Shown: one piece after another, positions 36,703 through 47,466 of the stretch
Numbering within the stretch: position 1 is the first letter of the stretch
Layout of the letters: each line of letters begins with the position of its first letter
Assembly (NCBI GenBank): GCA_021831785.1
Contig: JAKBMB010000007.1
Location: 236,573 to 300,572 of the forward strand
Source: Deltaproteobacteria bacterium
GTDB taxonomy: Bacteria; Desulfobacterota; Binatia; Binatales; Binataceae
DNA: 64,000 bases
Reading direction: 5' to 3'
Notes under the pieces: generated by a model
Seen by the model: the letters and a program-made list of their open reading frames with translations, nothing else
Database searches by the model: none
What the model was told of the DNA's origin: nothing
Made by a program: the position numbers and the translations under genes

Positions 36703-38487
36703 TCAGTTGCGGGCGATTTGCAGCAGTAGGTATTTGCCTCGCCTGCGCTTTGCCGGCTCCCATGGAAAGGACGGCTCGCGCTCTATGATCACGAACGGTA
36801 ATTGCAGCGCGCCGAGGTCTTGCGCGCGCGTGATAACCCATCGCGTCTTGCTGCGCGCAAGATAAGCCGCCAGCGCCGCGGGATCGTCGAATTGCGGGAT
36901 GGGACGCGGGGAGCGCAAATAGAAGGCCAATCCGGGTCCCCAGATTTTGTACATCGCCAGGGCCTCGGGCGCGCCGTTGAAACGAGCGTTAACGGCGCGA
37001 GCGAAGACGCGCTCGCCACGGTAACCCTCGACCGCCGGCATCGCCACGATGAATATGTAAGCCAGAGCCAAGTAAGCGGCGACACAGACGGCAATAAACC
37101 GAGCGCGCGGACGCGGCCTAAAGAGTGCGTAGAGGACCCCCGCCGCGCCGGCTACCCACATCATGGCGAAAACGTCAGGATGAGGCAGCGAGGGAAGGTG
37201 GGCGAGCCTGCCCGGCAAAAACGAGGGCGGCGCAAGCGCGACGATGCCCAGGATGGCAATCGCGGCGACGATAAAGTACCCGGCGTTGAGCGCGCGTCGC
37301 GCGAGCGGCGCCAGCGCATCGGTTTGCGCGCTTAGCGCGCGCGCGATGAGCAGCGCGCCGGCGGGCAGAATCGGCAACAGATAGTAGCTGCGACGAGAGC
37401 CTGAGACAGTGAAAAAAATGAAGGTGACCCAAAAAAAGGCGAGCGCGAATCGATCGCCGGAGCGCCGCGGGCTTGGCGCCGGGCGCTTGACCATTTGGTG
37501 GACGCAAAGCAGGGCGCCGGGCAGGAAGGCCGACCATGGCGCCATCAGGGCAAAGATCACCGGAACGTAGAGCAAAAGCGGCCCGCGATGGTCGAATGGG
37601 CGCACAAAGCGCAAAATATTTTCGCGAAACACCATGTAAAGGCCGAGATTCGAGCCGGTCTTGAGGTAGGAGACGACAAACGGCAGCAGGTAAAATCCGG
37701 CTGCGACCAGCACAGCGGGCAGCGTCTTGCGGTTAAAAAGCCAACGGTTGCGCCGCGCCAGGACTAGCGGCGCTTCTACCAACGGCGCGTCAGCCAACTC
37801 CGACAGTAGATCGCGCCAGCCGTCGGCAAGACAACCGTAGATTAAAGCGATTAGCAAGGGCAGCGTAAAACCCAAGAGCCCCTTGGTTAGCGAGGTCAGT
37901 GCCATCATCAGCCAAAACGGCACCAGCCAGCCCAACGTGGGCCGAGCGCGATGGTTAAGGAACAGCGCCAGCGCCGCGAGCTCGCCGGCCACCGTTTCCA
38001 TGTCGGCCGAGGCGTGACGGGAGAAAAAAACGAAGCTAAAGCTGGTGACCAAAACCAGCGCCGCCAGCAGCGCCGTCTCATCGCCGTACAGGCGGCGAGC
38101 GATGAACAGCGTCAGCGCCACAGCGATCAGCCCGGCGCAGGCCGAGGGGAACCTAATTGCGCCTTCGTCAGCGCCGCCGGCAAGCTCGCTCGCCCCGGCT
38201 ACCAGCCAGTACGAGAGCAGCGGCTTGTCGTAATAGACGCGCCCGTTGATCGTCGGCCAAAAATAGTCGCCGCTGAGCGTCATTTCGCGCGCGACCTCGG
38301 CCCAGCGTCCTTCCGACGACCATAGTGAGCGGCCGCCCAGGCGCGAAAAGAACATCACCGCCGCGAGCATCAAAACCGCGGCGGCGAGCAAACGAAAACG
38401 CCGGCCGGAAAGCTCAGGATGCGGGCCTTCGCCTGATGTTTCGGGGCGCAGATTGCCGCTCTGAAATGCCGGCTCGGTCAGCTTCAT
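36703..38487 (-). CDS. ArnT-like glycosyltransferase (GT83/PMT superfamily)
   Basis: The 594-residue protein has about 12 membrane helices. After the first helix comes a periplasmic catalytic loop, FSRLGGRSLWSSEGRWAEVA followed by REMTLSGDYFWPTINGRVYY and DKPLLSYWLVAG. This closely matches the ArnT/PMT pattern (E-x-R-YAEiAreM..sGDw..P.lNg..Y.dKPPL.YW). Such enzymes move a sugar from a polyprenyl phosphate to lipid A, protein or another envelope acceptor. No arn genes are nearby, so the sugar and acceptor are unknown. It is convergent with dnaN. Confidence 0.88.
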   Translation of the reverse strand: MKLTEPAFQSGNLRPETSGEGPHPELSGRRFRLLAAAVLMLAAVMFFSRLGGRSLWSSEGRWAEVAREMTLSGDYFWPTINGRVYYDKPLLSYWLVAGASELAGGADEGAIRFPSACAGLIAVALTLFIARRLYGDETALLAALVLVTSFSFVFFSRHASADMETVAGELAALALFLNHRARPTLGWLVPFWLMMALTSLTKGLLGFTLPLLIALIYGCLADGWRDLLSELADAPLVEAPLVLARRNRWLFNRKTLPAVLVAAGFYLLPFVVSYLKTGSNLGLYMVFRENILRFVRPFDHRGPLLLYVPVIFALMAPWSAFLPGALLCVHQMVKRPAPSPRRSGDRFALAFFWVTFIFFTVSGSRRSYYLLPILPAGALLIARALSAQTDALAPLARRALNAGYFIVAAIAILGIVALAPPSFLPGRLAHLPSLPHPDVFAMMWVAGAAGVLYALFRPRPRARFIAVCVAAYLALAYIFIVAMPAVEGYRGERVFARAVNARFNGAPEALAMYKIWGPGLAFYLRSPRPIPQFDDPAALAAYLARSKTRWVITRAQDLGALQLPFVIIEREPSFPWEPAKRRRGKYLLLQIARN

Positions 38488-38816
38488 CGCTAACTATTCT
38501 AGTGTACGGCGAGGAGTAAATCGCTACCGCGCGCGCCGGCCAAACCCTTGCGGGCGTGAGAGCTTCGCGGCCTTCACCCCTCAAGCTTCAACCGGGCGGC
38601 CGGCGTTGCACCAGATGGCGCAAGGCAGGCCTCGCGGGATTTCAGGAACGAACCGGAGCTGTCGCGAACCCGAGCATGACAATCCGCCGGCTGGTGTGGT
38701 AGGTTCCCGGCTAGCGCGAGATGCGACAACATCAGCCGGACATCATCACGGCTTGCGGCCACCACCACCCCGCCGGCCGCGCAAGGCAGGCGCGAGATTA
38801 AACGGAGGAACCGATA
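38488..38816. other. Divergent spacer between glycosyltransferase and YyaL-like gene
   Basis: 329 bases with no gene recognised. GGAGGA at 38804-38809 is the ribosome site of the next gene. Confidence 0.4.
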
Positions 38817-40904
38817 TTGAACGGGGACAAAGCGCAGCCGGCAGCCGTGCCGAAAAAGCCCAACCGTCTAATCAATCAGCAGAGCCCGTATCTTCGCCAG
38901 CACGCCTACAATCCCGTGGACTGGTATCCCTGGGGCCCCGAGGCGCTTGAGCGGGCGCGCGCCGAGAACAAGCCGATACTGCTATCTATCGGGTATTCGG
39001 CGTGTCACTGGTGTCACGTAATGGAGCGGGAGTCCTTCGACGACGAGGAGACCGCTCAGTTGATGAACCAGTTCTTCGTCCCGATTAAGGTCGACCGCGA
39101 GGAGCGCCCGGACCTCGATCAGATTTACATGGACGCCGTGCAGTTGCTGTCGGGCCGCGGAGGGTGGCCGCTGACGATGTTTCTCACGCCGGACGGAGGA
39201 CCGTTTTTCGGCGGTACTTATTTCCCGCCCGAGGACCGCCATGGCCTGCCAAGCTTTAAGCGCGTGCTGCGGGCGGTGGCGCAAGCCTACCGCGAGCGTC
39301 CGCAGGAGGTCGCGGAGAATGTGGGACGCCTGACGCGGGCCCTGGACACGCTCTCGAGCCTCAAGGCTCCAGGCGCCGAGGTGTCGGCCGAGACGGTCGA
39401 GCGCGCGGCCGGCGCGATGGCCAATCATTACGACCGCGTCAACGGTGGAATCGGCCAAGCGCCGAAGTTTCCCAACACTTTCATCTTCTCGCTGTTCCTG
39501 CGCGTTTACCGCCGGACGAAGCAGCCGGTGTACGCCGAGATGGTGCGCCATACCTTGTCTAAGATGGCCAAGGGCGGCATCCACGACCAGATCGGCGGCG
39601 GCTTCCATCGTTACAGCGTCGACGCCGCATGGCTCGCGCCGCACTTTGAAAAGATGCTCTACGACAATGCGCTGCTCGCAAGCCTCTACCTCGACGCGGC
39701 GCGCGCGCTGGAGGAGGAGCAGTTCACGCAGGTGGCGCGTGGAATCTTTGAATACGTGCGGCGTGAGATGACCAGCCCCGAAGGCGGTTTCTATTCGAGC
39801 CAGGACGCCGACAGCGAAGGCGAAGAGGGCGCCTTTTTTCTCTGGACGCCGGAGCTAGTGCGCGCGGTCTTAGGTGATGAGCTAGCGCCTATTGCTGCAC
39901 GATATTTTGACGTGAGCGAGGAGGGTAACTTCGACGGCCGCAACGTTTTGCGCCGCACTATCGAGGCGAGCGACGCGGCAAAGCTCTTCGCCGTCGAAGA
40001 GGCCAAGACGGCAGCAATGGTCGAGGAGATAAGGCAGAAATTATTTGCCGCGCGCGAGGCCAGAGTTAAGCCCGGACGCGACGAAAAAATCCTTGCCGCC
40101 TGGAACGGACTGATGATAAGCGCGTTGGCCGAAGGCTACAGAATGCTGGGCGAGACGCGCTATCTTGAGGCGGCCGAGCGCGCGGCTAAGTTTGTGACGA
40201 CCAGGCTGTGGGACGGAAACCGGCTTAAGCGCTGCTTCAAAGACGGCGTGGCGCAGCCCAACGGCTATCTCGAAGACTACGCTTGCGTGGCTTATGCCCT
40301 TATCGACCTTTACGAAGCGACCCTCACGCCGGACTACCTGAGCCAAGCGCGCGCGCTTGTCCAAGTCGTGCTCGACCACTTTGCCGACGCGCAAAACGGC
40401 GGCTTTTTCTTCACCGCCGACGATCACGAGACGCTGATTACCCGCTCCAAGCCACTGTTCGACGGCTCAACGCCCTCGGGCAACAGCCGGATGTGCCTCG
40501 TGCTACTGCGGCTTTTCGCGTACTTTGGCGAAGAGCGCTTCCTAAAGGAAGCCGAGCGAATCCTGGCTTTAACCGCCTCAGCGATGCAGGAACAGCCGGT
40601 TGCGCTGGCCCATATGTTGGAAGCTCTTGACCTGTACGAACAAGGGGCCGACGAAATCGTGTTAATCGGCGACGACAAAGCGGCCGCGCTCGAGCGCTGG
40701 CTTGAGTGGCTCGGGCGGCGTTATCTGCCTAACCGCGCAATTTTTGCTTCGGCTCCGGGCTCAAGTGAGCATCGCTTTGTGCCCGAGCAGGTGGCCGGCA
40801 AGGGGCAGGTCGGCGGCCACCTGACCGCTTATGTATGCCGCAGGCGCACCTGTTCCGCGCCGCAGACCACGCTCGAGGGTTTGCAGGCCGAACTCGAACG
40901 CTGA
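38817..40904 (+). CDS. YyaL/SPATA20-like thioredoxin-fold protein (DUF255)
   Basis: The 695-residue product begins at TTG 38817, supported by GGAGGA seven bases upstream. It opens [29 protein letters not shown] and has the thioredoxin-like active site [20 protein letters not shown] (CHWC), followed by [20 protein letters not shown]. The remainder is an (alpha/alpha)6-barrel of the N-acylglucosamine-epimerase or cellobiose-epimerase type, with [20 protein letters not shown] and [20 protein letters not shown]. The family is widespread and conserved but its reaction is not established. No clear operon partner; ilvD is convergent. Confidence 0.92.
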   Translation: MNGDKAQPAAVPKKPNRLINQQSPYLRQHAYNPVDWYPWGPEALERARAENKPILLSIGYSACHWCHVMERESFDDEETAQLMNQFFVPIKVDREERPDLDQIYMDAVQLLSGRGGWPLTMFLTPDGGPFFGGTYFPPEDRHGLPSFKRVLRAVAQAYRERPQEVAENVGRLTRALDTLSSLKAPGAEVSAETVERAAGAMANHYDRVNGGIGQAPKFPNTFIFSLFLRVYRRTKQPVYAEMVRHTLSKMAKGGIHDQIGGGFHRYSVDAAWLAPHFEKMLYDNALLASLYLDAARALEEEQFTQVARGIFEYVRREMTSPEGGFYSSQDADSEGEEGAFFLWTPELVRAVLGDELAPIAARYFDVSEEGNFDGRNVLRRTIEASDAAKLFAVEEAKTAAMVEEIRQKLFAAREARVKPGRDEKILAAWNGLMISALAEGYRMLGETRYLEAAERAAKFVTTRLWDGNRLKRCFKDGVAQPNGYLEDYACVAYALIDLYEATLTPDYLSQARALVQVVLDHFADAQNGGFFFTADDHETLITRSKPLFDGSTPSGNSRMCLVLLRLFAYFGEERFLKEAERILALTASAMQEQPVALAHMLEALDLYEQGADEIVLIGDDKAAALERWLEWLGRRYLPNRAIFASAPGSSEHRFVPEQVAGKGQVGGHLTAYVCRRRTCSAPQTTLEGLQAELER

Positions 40905-41076
40905 GCCGTGGCAGGCGGCCGAGCGGCGCTGGGCGGCACTCCCGGGCCGGTGCCGCATAAGCGGGCGAACGCCAAATCGACGCGGCGCGACCCGCCGGGT
41001 ACTCCAACCGGCGGGGCAGGGCCCTGCGCGCGCGTGGCGGCACGCCGGCGTGACCCCTAAGCGGCCGCGCAGGAAC

Positions 41077-42750
41077 TCAGTCGGTCACGGCGCCGAGGGT
41101 CGCGGACGACACCAGCTTGGCGTACTTGGCCAAGACGCCGCTGGTATAGCGCGGCGCCGGGGGTTGCCAGCGCTTGCGGCGCTGCTCCAGCTCCGCCGGC
41201 GCAACGTTAAGCTGCAAGCGGCGCTCACGTCCGTCGATGGTGATGGAATCGCCGTCCTTGACCAGCGCGATTGTGCCGCCGACTTGCGCCTCGGGCGCCA
41301 CGTGTCCGACGACCAGTCCATAGCTTCCGCCCGAGAAGCGTCCATCGGTGATAAGTCCCACCGACGCCGCCAGTCCGGTGCCGACCAGCGCGGAAGTCGG
41401 CGAGAGCATCTCGCGCATCCCCGGGCCGCCCTTGGGCCCTTCGTAGCGGATGACGACGACGTCGCCCGGCTTGATGCGCCCGTTGAGAATCGCGTGCAAG
41501 CACGACTCCTCGTCGTCGAAAACGCGCGCCGGGCCGGTCATCACCGGGTTCTTTACACCGGAGAGCTTGGCCACGGCGCCCTCTTCGGCCAGGTTGCCGC
41601 GCAGAATTGCCAGGTGCCCCTGCGGATAGACCGGATTGTCAAAGGGATGAACTACGTCTTGGCCGGCCGGCGGGTCGGCGGGCTCGTTGGCCAGCGCATC
41701 GGCGACGGTCTGACCGGTGATGGTCAGCGCGTCACCGTGAAGGAGGCCGCGGCTCAGCAGTATCTTCATCACCCGCGGCACGCCGCCGGCGCGATGGAAA
41801 TCGACGGTGAGATAGCGGCCGGAAGGCTTGAGCTCGCACAGCACGGGCACGCGCTCGCGAATTCGTTCGAAATCATCCAACGACAGCTCGACCTTTGCCG
41901 CATGAGCGATCGCCAACAGATGGAGCACGGCGTTGGTCGAGCCGCCGACCGCCATCACCACCGCGATCGCGTTCTCGAAGGCCTTGAGCGTCATGATGCG
42001 GCTCGGCGTCAACCGGCTGCGGATCGCCTGCAGCACGACCTCGGCCGAGCGCGCCGCGCTGTCGGCCTTCTCCTGGTCAACGGCGGCCATGGTGGAAGAG
42101 CCGGGCAGGCTCATCCCCATGCCCTCGATCGCCGCGGACATGGTGTTGGCGGTATACATCCCGCCGCACGAGCCGGCGCCCGGGCAGGCGTGGCGTTCGA
42201 CTTCGAGCAACTCGGCGTCGCTGATTTTTCCCGCGGTGCGCTCGCCCACGGCCTCGAACGCGGTGACCAGGTTGATGTCGCGGCCGTTGTAATGCCCGGG
42301 TTTGATGGTTCCGCCGTAAACGAAGATCGCCGGGATATTAAGCCGCGCCATCGCGATTAGCGCGCCCGGCATGTTCTTGTCGCACCCGCCGATGGCGACC
42401 AGGCCGTCCAGCGCTTGGGCGCTGCACACGGTTTCGATGGAATCGGCGATGACCTCGCGCGAGACCAGCGAATACTTCATTCCCTCGGTGCCCATCGAGA
42501 TGCCGTCGCTGACGGTGATCGTGCCGAACTCCTGCGGCATTCCGCCGTCGCCCTTGATCGCCGCCTCAGCCCGCTCCGCCAGCAGGCCGAGACCCAGATT
42601 GCACGGGGTGATGTTGCTGTGGCCGTTGGCGATGCCTACCAAGGGCTTTTCGAAATCCTGATCGCCGAAACCCACCGCGCGCAGCATCGAACGGTTCGGG
42701 GCCCGTTCGAGACCTTGCGTGATTATCTTGCTTCGCCAGTTGTACGACAT
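41077..42750 (-). CDS. ilvD: Dihydroxy-acid dehydratase
   Basis: IlvD dehydrates dihydroxy-isovalerate and dihydroxy-methylvalerate in isoleucine and valine synthesis. From the ATG at 42750 it has 557 residues (the open frame runs on to 42831 but the added 27 residues are not family-like). Iron-sulfur cysteines are visible in [13 protein letters not shown] and [20 protein letters not shown], the IlvD/Edd signature. The C-terminus contains [20 protein letters not shown], the second signature. Other branched-chain genes are not adjacent. A truncated sulfur-oxidation gene begins about 220 bases upstream in the opposite direction. Confidence 0.96.
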   Translation of the reverse strand: MSYNWRSKIITQGLERAPNRSMLRAVGFGDQDFEKPLVGIANGHSNITPCNLGLGLLAERAEAAIKGDGGMPQEFGTITVSDGISMGTEGMKYSLVSREVIADSIETVCSAQALDGLVAIGGCDKNMPGALIAMARLNIPAIFVYGGTIKPGHYNGRDINLVTAFEAVGERTAGKISDAELLEVERHACPGAGSCGGMYTANTMSAAIEGMGMSLPGSSTMAAVDQEKADSAARSAEVVLQAIRSRLTPSRIMTLKAFENAIAVVMAVGGSTNAVLHLLAIAHAAKVELSLDDFERIRERVPVLCELKPSGRYLTVDFHRAGGVPRVMKILLSRGLLHGDALTITGQTVADALANEPADPPAGQDVVHPFDNPVYPQGHLAILRGNLAEEGAVAKLSGVKNPVMTGPARVFDDEESCLHAILNGRIKPGDVVVIRYEGPKGGPGMREMLSPTSALVGTGLAASVGLITDGRFSGGSYGLVVGHVAPEAQVGGTIALVKDGDSITIDGRERRLQLNVAPAELEQRRKRWQPPAPRYTSGVLAKYAKLVSSATLGAVTD

Positions 42751-42968
42751 GATTTGTGTCCTGACCTCCGCTGAAAGAAAGCACACCGCGGCTGCCGCGC
42801 CATGAGCGCAGGCCGCATCCCCTCGCCGCATCGCTAAAACCTTATCGCAAGATCGGAGCGAAGAAAAACGCGCCTTTCATCCGCTTCGCACGCCGCCGAA
42901 CACAAAGCGCAGCCGGAAGCGGCGCCTCTAAAGCCTGTGCGCAAAACCAAAGGCAGCCTCGCCACCGG

Positions 42969-43511
42969 TTCAACGCGAAACTCACAGAAGCCCGCGCCGA
43001 CCGGCTGGTTCTGGCGGACGGCTCCGAACATGCCTTCGACTTTGCATTGGTCATCCCTGCCTTTCTCGGAGCCGCGTTTGTTCGGGGAGTGGAAGGACTC
43101 GCGAATCCGAAAGGCTTCGTGCTCGTCAAGCCGGAACTGGCGAGCGTGAAATTCGACAACCTTTACGCGGTCGGCGTGGCCGTGGCGATTGCGCCGGTTG
43201 GAGCAACCCCGGTTCCGGTAGCAGTCCCCAAGACCGGACACTGGGCGGAGCTGATGGCGCAGGCGGCAGCTCATAACATCGTCGCCGAGTTCAAGGGCGG
43301 CGCGAAGCGCGACGGACTGACCGCGCCCGTAACCTGCATCGCGGACGCGGGCGATACCGGCTTCTACCTCTCCGCCGACCCGTTCTTACCGCCGCGCAAC
43401 AAAGTGGTTCACAAGCAGGGAAAGTGGGCGAGGTCTCTCAAGGTAGCCTTCGAAAAATATTACCTGGCGCGCATTCGGCATGATTGGCCGTCCTTGCACT
43501 TCGGCTGGTAG
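42969..43511 (+). pseudogene. 3' part of a sulfide:quinone oxidoreductase-like flavoprotein
   Basis: From about 42969 the frame reads HRFNAKLTEARADRLVLADG then SEHAFDFALVIPAFLGAAFV. Further on are KFDNLYAVGVAVAIAPVGAT, PVPVAVPKTGHWAELMAQAA, PVTCIADAGDTGFYLSADPF and EKYYLARIRHDWP. This is the C-terminal half of an SQR/flavocytochrome-type pyridine nucleotide-disulfide oxidoreductase. The N-terminal FAD-binding GxGxxG region and first redox cysteine are missing: upstream sequence in the same frame (42835-42968) is not family-like and has no good start. A start at TTG 43047 would give a 154-residue remnant. The gene is therefore 5'-truncated. A DsrE gene follows 31 bases later. Confidence 0.75.
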
Positions 43512-43542
43512 CGAGGACGCCCGGCAAAAAGGGAGCGTGGCG

Positions 43543-43893
43543 ATGAAGTACCTTTTTATTCTTAACGACCCGCCCTATGGCACGGAGCGCAATTACAACG
43601 CCTTGCGCCTGGCGGCTTCCTTGGCGAAGAACGAGGCAACAAAGATTACCGTGTTCCTGATCGGCGACGCCGTGGGATGCGCCGTCGCCGGCCAGAGCAC
43701 GCCCGCCGGCCATTATAATCTGGAGCGTATGCTCGGCGGACTCATCGGCAAACGAACGACGGTCGGCGTCTGCGGCACCTGCATCGATGCGCGTGGGATT
43801 AAGGCCGAATCCCTCGTCCAGGGCGCGCGGCGAAGCTCGATGGAGGAGCTCACGGCCTGGACCCAGGAGGCCGACAAAGCGATGGTCTTCTAA
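43543..43893 (+). CDS. DsrE family sulfur-relay-type protein
   Basis: From ATG 43543 (GGGAG at seven bases) the product has 116 residues: MKYLFILNDPPYGTERNYNA then LRLAASLAKNEATKITVFLI GD in continuation, and the cysteine site VGVCGTCIDARGI. This is the DsrE/TusD fold used as a persulfide carrier in sulfur oxidation or as a helper of sulfide-metabolising enzymes. The CGTC arrangement offers two candidate persulfide cysteines. It was probably co-transcribed with the SQR-like gene now truncated upstream, and so survives as an orphan. A longer frame from 43480 overlaps that gene and is less likely. Confidence 0.85.
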   Translation: MKYLFILNDPPYGTERNYNALRLAASLAKNEATKITVFLIGDAVGCAVAGQSTPAGHYNLERMLGGLIGKRTTVGVCGTCIDARGIKAESLVQGARRSSMEELTAWTQEADKAMVF

Positions 43894-44056
43894 ACGCGCC
43901 GCCTGGCGCGGCGCGATAGTGCAGACTCGTTTTCAAGTCGGCTGCACCGCGCTAGATTCCCACGTGCACGCCGTAGGCTTGACGTTGCTAATACATCGGC
44001 TGCGGTTGCAACGATTCGGCACCTGATTTTTTTCACGCCCGCAGCCGTTGACCCAG
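43894..44056. other. Spacer between DsrE gene and defence island
   Basis: Convergent spacer of 163 bases; contains no recognisable gene or tRNA. Confidence 0.4.
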
Positions 44057-47000
44057 TTACCCGCTAGAGATCAGGTCGAAGCAGATCAGGTGGAGGTCGT
44101 CGCGGGTGATGGCGGGTTTCGCGGGATTGGCTTGGTGCTCGGAATGCTGGTTGCCGAACCGACCGCGAATGTCTTCGACCGCCGCAAGTAGCGCGTTGAT
44201 GTCCGCGTTCCGCTGAAATTCCTTGTAAGCGCGGCGAAGATCGACGATCTGCGTGCGCCACATCGGCTGATTTAGAAACTTGATCGCTTCGATCGCGCGC
44301 GGCCGGCTGACCTCCGGATGATTAACGTAGCCCTGGAGCAGCGTTACGATGGTCTGTTGAATCGCCTCGACGCTGCGCGGCGCGACTTCCAGCGCGCTCT
44401 GCTGCTGCGACGACTGCCGGACCTTATCGATCGCGCGTTCCTGCACATTGAAGATGCGCGCGAACGTCTCGGGATCGACCACGCGCGGCGTCTCTCGATT
44501 GCACGCGATCAGATTCGCGATAAAGTGGCGGTTGTCGAGGACGCCGTCGTTCTTCAAGTCCACATACTCCCAGAAGTGCAGCTTGTCGCTGTTTTTGGGT
44601 TGTGCCTGAAAGTAAAAGAAAACCCCTTTGGCGCCTGCCGAGCGCAAGCCTGAATGAATCCCGTCGGGCAGCGACTCAAGCATCTCCCTGCCGCCGCTGT
44701 CGAGTAGGTTGCGAAGCCGCTGCATCAGGAACTCCCCGGTCGCGAGCTCCGTGAACTGCTCCTCCTCTTCGATAACGGAGCCGTCCTCATCGCGGATGCG
44801 TTTCAGTGTATTGAAGTTCCGCGGATGAACTGTCTCGCCAAGTATGCTCGCGTCCAGAAAGCCCGTCGCATCGATCGCCGCGATCTTCTCCGAGAGGCTC
44901 TCCACCAGCCGCAACAGCCGTTCGAGCCCTTCGTCCGGGAACATGTTGTAGATCCATAGCGTGTCGAAGTCGGTTCCGATCCGGTCGATGCGCCCGGCCC
45001 GCTGCACCATCCGGGTCGGATTCCAGTGCAGGTCGTAGTTGATCAGATAGCCGCAGTCCTGCAGGTTCTGCCCTTCGGAGAGCACGTCGGTCGAGATCAG
45101 TATGTCGATTTCCTTGTCTGTTCCGGCGATTTCCGGTCCACGATTCGCCTTGGGCGCGAAGCTGCGGACCATCCGCACGCGCTCTTTCGCATCTGCGCCG
45201 CTGTCCATGCGCCGAATTTGAACGTTCCCCAATCGCTTCTGAAAGGCCGCGGCGTCAGGACTGTCCGGGTTTCCGAGCTGCGAGTACAGGTAGCGAGCGG
45301 TGTCCTTGTAGTAGGTGAAGATGAGCACCTTTTGGCCGCGCAGCTTGCCCGCCAAAATCTCCTTGAGCGTCTTGAGCTTCACGTCGTCTTTGGGCCTGAT
45401 GCTCTTGACGCGATCCCAGATGGCGGAGAGCATCTCGATGTCGTGCTGGAGCGCCTCGTGCAGGCGGCGCAGGTCGTACTTCGTCTGATCGATCGATTCC
45501 ATCCCTTCGAGCACGCGCTTCGCGTCGTCGCCGGCGTCCATCTCATCTGCCAGCGAGCGCGGCGTGGCGTCGTCTTCTTCGTCCTCGATTGCGACAAACC
45601 TCATCGCGCGATGAAAATCCGGGCTGCGCAGAACGCGCCCATCCAGGATGTAGGACTCGAAGGTTTTCAGGAAAGCGAGCGCCCGCCGCACGCTGATACG
45701 AAATGCCTCGACGCTCGATTCGAAGCGCTTCAGATACCGGCTCTTGAAAATTCCGACCAGCGCCTGCTCGCGTCCGGCCTCGAATTCGTCAACCTCGACG
45801 CCCTTTTTCTTGTAGGATTCGAGATTGTACGGCGCGAGTGCCAGGCTCTCAATTCCCGACACGATCTCGTCGTAGATGCCGCCGTAAGTCGCTTCGAGGT
45901 TGTAGCGGACCGTCCTGAGCTTGCGCGCCGGGAAGTGGACTTTCTTGCCGGCGATCGTCGCCTCTGGATAGGCGCTCCGGATGAAGGCGCGCGTGCGCCG
46001 GATGACAACCTCTTCGAGCAGGTTGAACAGCGCGAATGCGCCGTCCTGCAATCGCGTCGAACGCCGCGCCGCGAGAAAGTATCGGTACAGGTCGCCGATT
46101 CCGCTGGCGGCGAAATAACTCCGGTCCCCGCCGGTCACCAGCGAAAGCTGGTTGTAGAGGTCCATCAGGTCGTTGTTGATCGGCGTCGCCGTCAGCAGGA
46201 TTACTTTTTTGTGCGTGCCTTCCCTGCCCCGGCGGCCGTTGCCGCCCAGGATGCTTTCGATGCTCGCGTAGCGCTGAGCGTTGGGATTGCGGAAATTGTG
46301 CGATTCGTCGATCAGCACGACGTCGGCGTCAGCCCACGGTCGCGGGTCGAATTCCTCGCGGCCAAGTTCCTCCTGAGAGAGCACGCTCGCCGAGATTGTC
46401 GCGTCGGCCAGCTCAGCTTCCCATATCTCGCGCAGGCTGGCCGGACAGATCACGAGCGCCTTCTGCCGCATGTGATAGGCGAAGTCTTCGAGGAGCTTCT
46501 TGCCGATCCATGTCTTTCCCAAACCGACCGAATCGGCGATTATGACCCCATCGTAGCGGGCCAGAATCTTGCGCGCCTTCTTGACCGCGTCTTCCTGAAA
46601 CTCCGAAAGCTCCACGGCCGAACGTGTGGCGCGCGGCGCGTCGTCTTCGAGTTCGTCTTTGAAGTACTCGTAGAGCGCCTTCATGTAGATTTCGAAAGGC
46701 GTATACTCGTTGCGGCCGAACTTCGAGGCGTCGAGCAAGTCGATAAGGTCGTCTTTAAACTCGCGCGAGTCGTTCCAATTCCGCTCGTACCACGCTTCGA
46801 GATCAATAATCGCCCGGGCGCCAACCTCGCTCTTGAGCAGTTGGCGATTCTCTGCCGTGATGCGTTCGCTTGCCCGTGCGTCGCTAAGCCACGCTACCGC
46901 CCGCGCCGCGTCGGGGTCTTCGACTTCTTCGGGATCGATCAGAACCTTGTGGGTCAGGTTCAGCTCCCGATTTGACGAAAGCCCCGGCGCGGTAAAATTG

Positions 47001-47455
47001 GAAGAACCGACAATCGCCAGAATCGGACGGAAGCGGTCGAAAAGCATCTGCTGGCCCGGACGGTCGGAATAGAAGAGCCAGCATTTCGCGTGGAGAAAGC
47101 CCTTGTCGTGAAGGCGCACCTTGACCGCGTCGCGCCTAAGGAACGCGATCAGGTCCTCGACCAGGCGCAGCGTCTTTTCGTCGAACGGCAGCGCTTCGAG
47201 GTCGCGGGTCAATAATCCCTTTACAACTTCCGCATCCGGGCGCAGCCCAATCTGCTCGCCGCTGGATGGCTCCGCGCCGAGCAGGAGCCGGAAATTGCCG
47301 AGTCCGAGCAGCCCGTCTTTGATAAGGCCGAACCCGCCGACCGTGAAGTAGGCCGTCGCCACGTCGAGCGAGCGTCCCTGATGCTCGCGCAACAGCGTGC
47401 CCAGGATGTCCGCCATACGATGGGACTGGTTGTCTATGACGTAGGGTACGCGCAT
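44057..47455 (-). CDS. Phospholipase-D-like domain fused to SNF2-family helicase
   Basis: The 1132-residue product has two parts. Residues 1-200 form a PLD-like nuclease domain with one HKD-type motif (LHAKCWLFY at 121-129, then VGSSNFTAPGLSSNRELN at 149-166). From about 280 a superfamily 2 SNF2-type motor follows: Q-like SEFQEDAVKKARKIL, Walker A ADSVGLGKTWIGKKLL (GKT at 313-315), LIDESHNFRN (DESH 383-386) and ILLTATPINNDLMDLYNQLS. Motifs V/VI read LISTDVLSEGQNLQDCGYLI and RMVQRAGRIDRIG. It probably moves along DNA and cuts or marks it as part of phage defence. HicA ends 11 bases upstream, so hicB, hicA and this gene form one unit. It resembles DISARM DrmD plus DrmC fused, but that is inference. 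Confidence 0.9.
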   Translation of the reverse strand: MRVPYVIDNQSHRMADILGTLLREHQGRSLDVATAYFTVGGFGLIKDGLLGLGNFRLLLGAEPSSGEQIGLRPDAEVVKGLLTRDLEALPFDEKTLRLVEDLIAFLRRDAVKVRLHDKGFLHAKCWLFYSDRPGQQMLFDRFRPILAIVGSSNFTAPGLSSNRELNLTHKVLIDPEEVEDPDAARAVAWLSDARASERITAENRQLLKSEVGARAIIDLEAWYERNWNDSREFKDDLIDLLDASKFGRNEYTPFEIYMKALYEYFKDELEDDAPRATRSAVELSEFQEDAVKKARKILARYDGVIIADSVGLGKTWIGKKLLEDFAYHMRQKALVICPASLREIWEAELADATISASVLSQEELGREEFDPRPWADADVVLIDESHNFRNPNAQRYASIESILGGNGRRGREGTHKKVILLTATPINNDLMDLYNQLSLVTGGDRSYFAASGIGDLYRYFLAARRSTRLQDGAFALFNLLEEVVIRRTRAFIRSAYPEATIAGKKVHFPARKLRTVRYNLEATYGGIYDEIVSGIESLALAPYNLESYKKKGVEVDEFEAGREQALVGIFKSRYLKRFESSVEAFRISVRRALAFLKTFESYILDGRVLRSPDFHRAMRFVAIEDEEDDATPRSLADEMDAGDDAKRVLEGMESIDQTKYDLRRLHEALQHDIEMLSAIWDRVKSIRPKDDVKLKTLKEILAGKLRGQKVLIFTYYKDTARYLYSQLGNPDSPDAAAFQKRLGNVQIRRMDSGADAKERVRMVRSFAPKANRGPEIAGTDKEIDILISTDVLSEGQNLQDCGYLINYDLHWNPTRMVQRAGRIDRIGTDFDTLWIYNMFPDEGLERLLRLVESLSEKIAAIDATGFLDASILGETVHPRNFNTLKRIRDEDGSVIEEEEQFTELATGEFLMQRLRNLLDSGGREMLESLPDGIHSGLRSAGAKGVFFYFQAQPKNSDKLHFWEYVDLKNDGVLDNRHFIANLIACNRETPRVVDPETFARIFNVQERAIDKVRQSSQQQSALEVAPRSVEAIQQTIVTLLQGYVNHPEVSRPRAIEAIKFLNQPMWRTQIVDLRRAYKEFQRNADINALLAAVEDIRGRFGNQHSEHQANPAKPAITRDDLHLICFDLISSG

Positions 47456-47466
47456 CGTTCGGCGAC

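Noticed and set aside
40831..42360. Long plus-strand open frame opposite ilvD and the YyaL-like gene
   Set aside because: Composition rich in Arg, His, Gly and Asp typical of antisense frames in GC-rich DNA; the opposite strand encodes clear IlvD.
45026..46975. 649-codon plus-strand frame opposite the PLD-helicase
   Set aside because: Antisense shadow; no domain signatures, while the minus strand has complete helicase motifs.
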